From JAGGTJ01 sp964457545 (GTDB lineage: Bacteria > Desulfobacterota > DSM-4660 > Desulfatiglandales > Desulfatiglandaceae): DNA of 64,000 nt. The position numbers and the translations under genes are program-made. Position 1 is the stretch's first letter, and each line of letters opens with the position of its first letter. The DNA is taken from contig CAYWEN010000010.1 in assembly GCA_964457545.1 (NCBI GenBank), positions 124,001-188,000 on the forward strand. Reading direction: 5' to 3'. Below are positions 63,406 to 64,000 of the stretch, one piece after another. The notes under the pieces were generated by a model. That model did not search any database. It was not told the origin of the DNA and saw nothing but the letters and a program-made list of their open reading frames with translations.

Positions 63406-64000
63406 GACCGCAATCCAGACAACGGTTAGCTTCTTTTACGGCCTGTTCTTCAGAAAATCCCTGACAGATCTCTGCCGATGGATTGACAGACTGTTCCTCC
63501 AATGAAAGTTCTTTTACCTGTTGTCTTGGAGAGATGTCTATCGGTTTGAGTTCCCTGATGTTCAGTACCATGGAATTTACACGTAACATATTTGCAGGTG
63601 CCTCTACCGGCATGCCCTTGAAAAATCTATGAACAGAATTAGCTGCTCTGCGTCCTGAACCAATTGCCTCCACTACTGCCTTGTAATCACTTATTACCTC
63701 TCCGGGTCTGAATATTCCTTCATCTTCCTGTGCAAATGGACCAGGATAAGGAGACAGTGTTTCCCAAAGAACTTCATCTTCAGGATTTGTGTCCGCAGCA
63801 TCTTCTTCACGGTTTTGTGGTACATATATCAGTTCAGGAAAACGCCCTGTACCGACAAAAAGGGTGTCCACTGGTATAACCTTTTCTGTATCCTGTCCTA
63901 TATCTTTTATAAATACATGTTTAAGGTTTTTTCCCTTTCCTTCCATCTTTGTTATCACACTGCCGAAGTAAAACCGGATTCCTTCTTCTTCCAGCTGTTT
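63362..64000 (-). CDS. FAD/NAD(P)-dependent oxidoreductase, glutamate-synthase-small-subunit-like (C-terminal part, 5' truncated)
   Basis: The frame is open to the right window edge, so the N-terminal part is missing. The ~212 visible residues include LFVGTGRFPELI, a SGRRAANSVHRFF helix near the flavin, and a C-terminal cysteine motif CLDCGLIC that suggests an Fe-S cluster. It belongs to the GltD/NfnB-like group that shuttles electrons between NAD(P)H and Fe-S partners. Its 3' end overlaps the 3' end of the RseC-family gene by 44 bp on the opposite strand. Family-level call only; the substrate is not determinable from this portion. Confidence 0.85.
   Translation of the reverse strand, partial: KQLEEEGIRFYFGSVITKMEGKGKNLKHVFIKDIGQDTEKVIPVDTLFVGTGRFPELIYVPQNREEDAADTNPEDEVLWETLSPYPGPFAQEDEGIFRPGEVISDYKAVVEAIGSGRRAANSVHRFFKGMPVEAPANMLRVNSMVLNIRELKPIDISPRQQVKELSLEEQSVNPSAEICQGFSEEQAVKEANRCLDCGLICYRRVREEKTLH

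Overview
The window looks like the chromosome of an anaerobic, motile Gram-negative bacterium of the Desulfobacterota (former Deltaproteobacteria), probably related to sulfate reducers. The grounds are a large chemotaxis cluster with CheD and CheX-type phosphatases, an exported CbiK-type cobaltochelatase with a BtuCDF-like transporter under a cobalamin riboswitch, formate-tetrahydrofolate ligase, a CooT nickel protein, a large SRP RNA with an Alu domain, and the neighbourhood hisC-cmk-rpsA-sppA. The taxonomic call is inference; no marker gene was searched. There are no insertion sequences, phage genes or CRISPR arrays.

Layout. 1-10.9 kb: one plus-strand chemotaxis cluster: end of an MCP, CheW, an MCP with zinc-binding (CZB) sensor domains, CheA, CheD, an HDOD protein, CheY, a CheX-like phosphatase, CheB, a receiver-STAS protein and CheX. 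No cheR is in view. 11-18.4 kb: a PlsB-like acyltransferase (minus), a bifunctional nuclease, a PHP phosphoesterase, tRNA-Leu(UAA), a GAF protein paired with a protein-kinase-like protein, and a universal stress protein. 18.6-25.5 kb: TetR regulator and a tripartite RND efflux operon, each preceded by a strong inverted repeat. 25.6-30.5 kb: a hybrid histidine kinase with a periplasmic binding-protein sensor, and a receiver-GGDEF diguanylate cyclase. 30.6-36.9 kb (minus): CooT, then a corrinoid operon read as riboswitch, terminator, cbiK, btuC, btuD, an SLH-fused binding protein, and cobI/cbiL. 37-45 kb: a lipoprotein, a thioesterase, fhs, a PiT phosphate transporter with its DUF47 partner, and a thiolase. 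45.5-52 kb: an MsbA-like exporter, SRP RNA, an IHF/HU protein, an exported caspase-fold peptidase-like protein and a lipoprotein. 52.4-64 kb: hisC-cmk, rpsA, sppA, a TsaC/Sua5 protein, prepilin peptidase, fabH, an M24 peptidase, an RseC-family gene with an in-frame UGA, and the end of a flavin/iron-sulfur oxidoreductase.

The most notable observation is the RseC-family gene at 62932-63405. Its strong ribosome-binding site and intact frame are interrupted only by one UGA, exactly where the family has the first cysteine of its CxxC...C motif. A small hairpin whose apical loop starts with G lies 19 nt after that UGA, which fits the bacterial SECIS pattern. It is a good candidate for an undescribed selenoprotein.

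Other points of interest are a two-copy, possibly structured intergenic element (15.3 and 57.1 kb), a degenerate intergenic repeat family, an internal duplication in the PlsB-like protein, an SLH domain on a corrinoid-binding protein, and two near-identical C-terminal modules on the peptidase-like protein. Intergenic regions are unusually long, often 300-800 bp.
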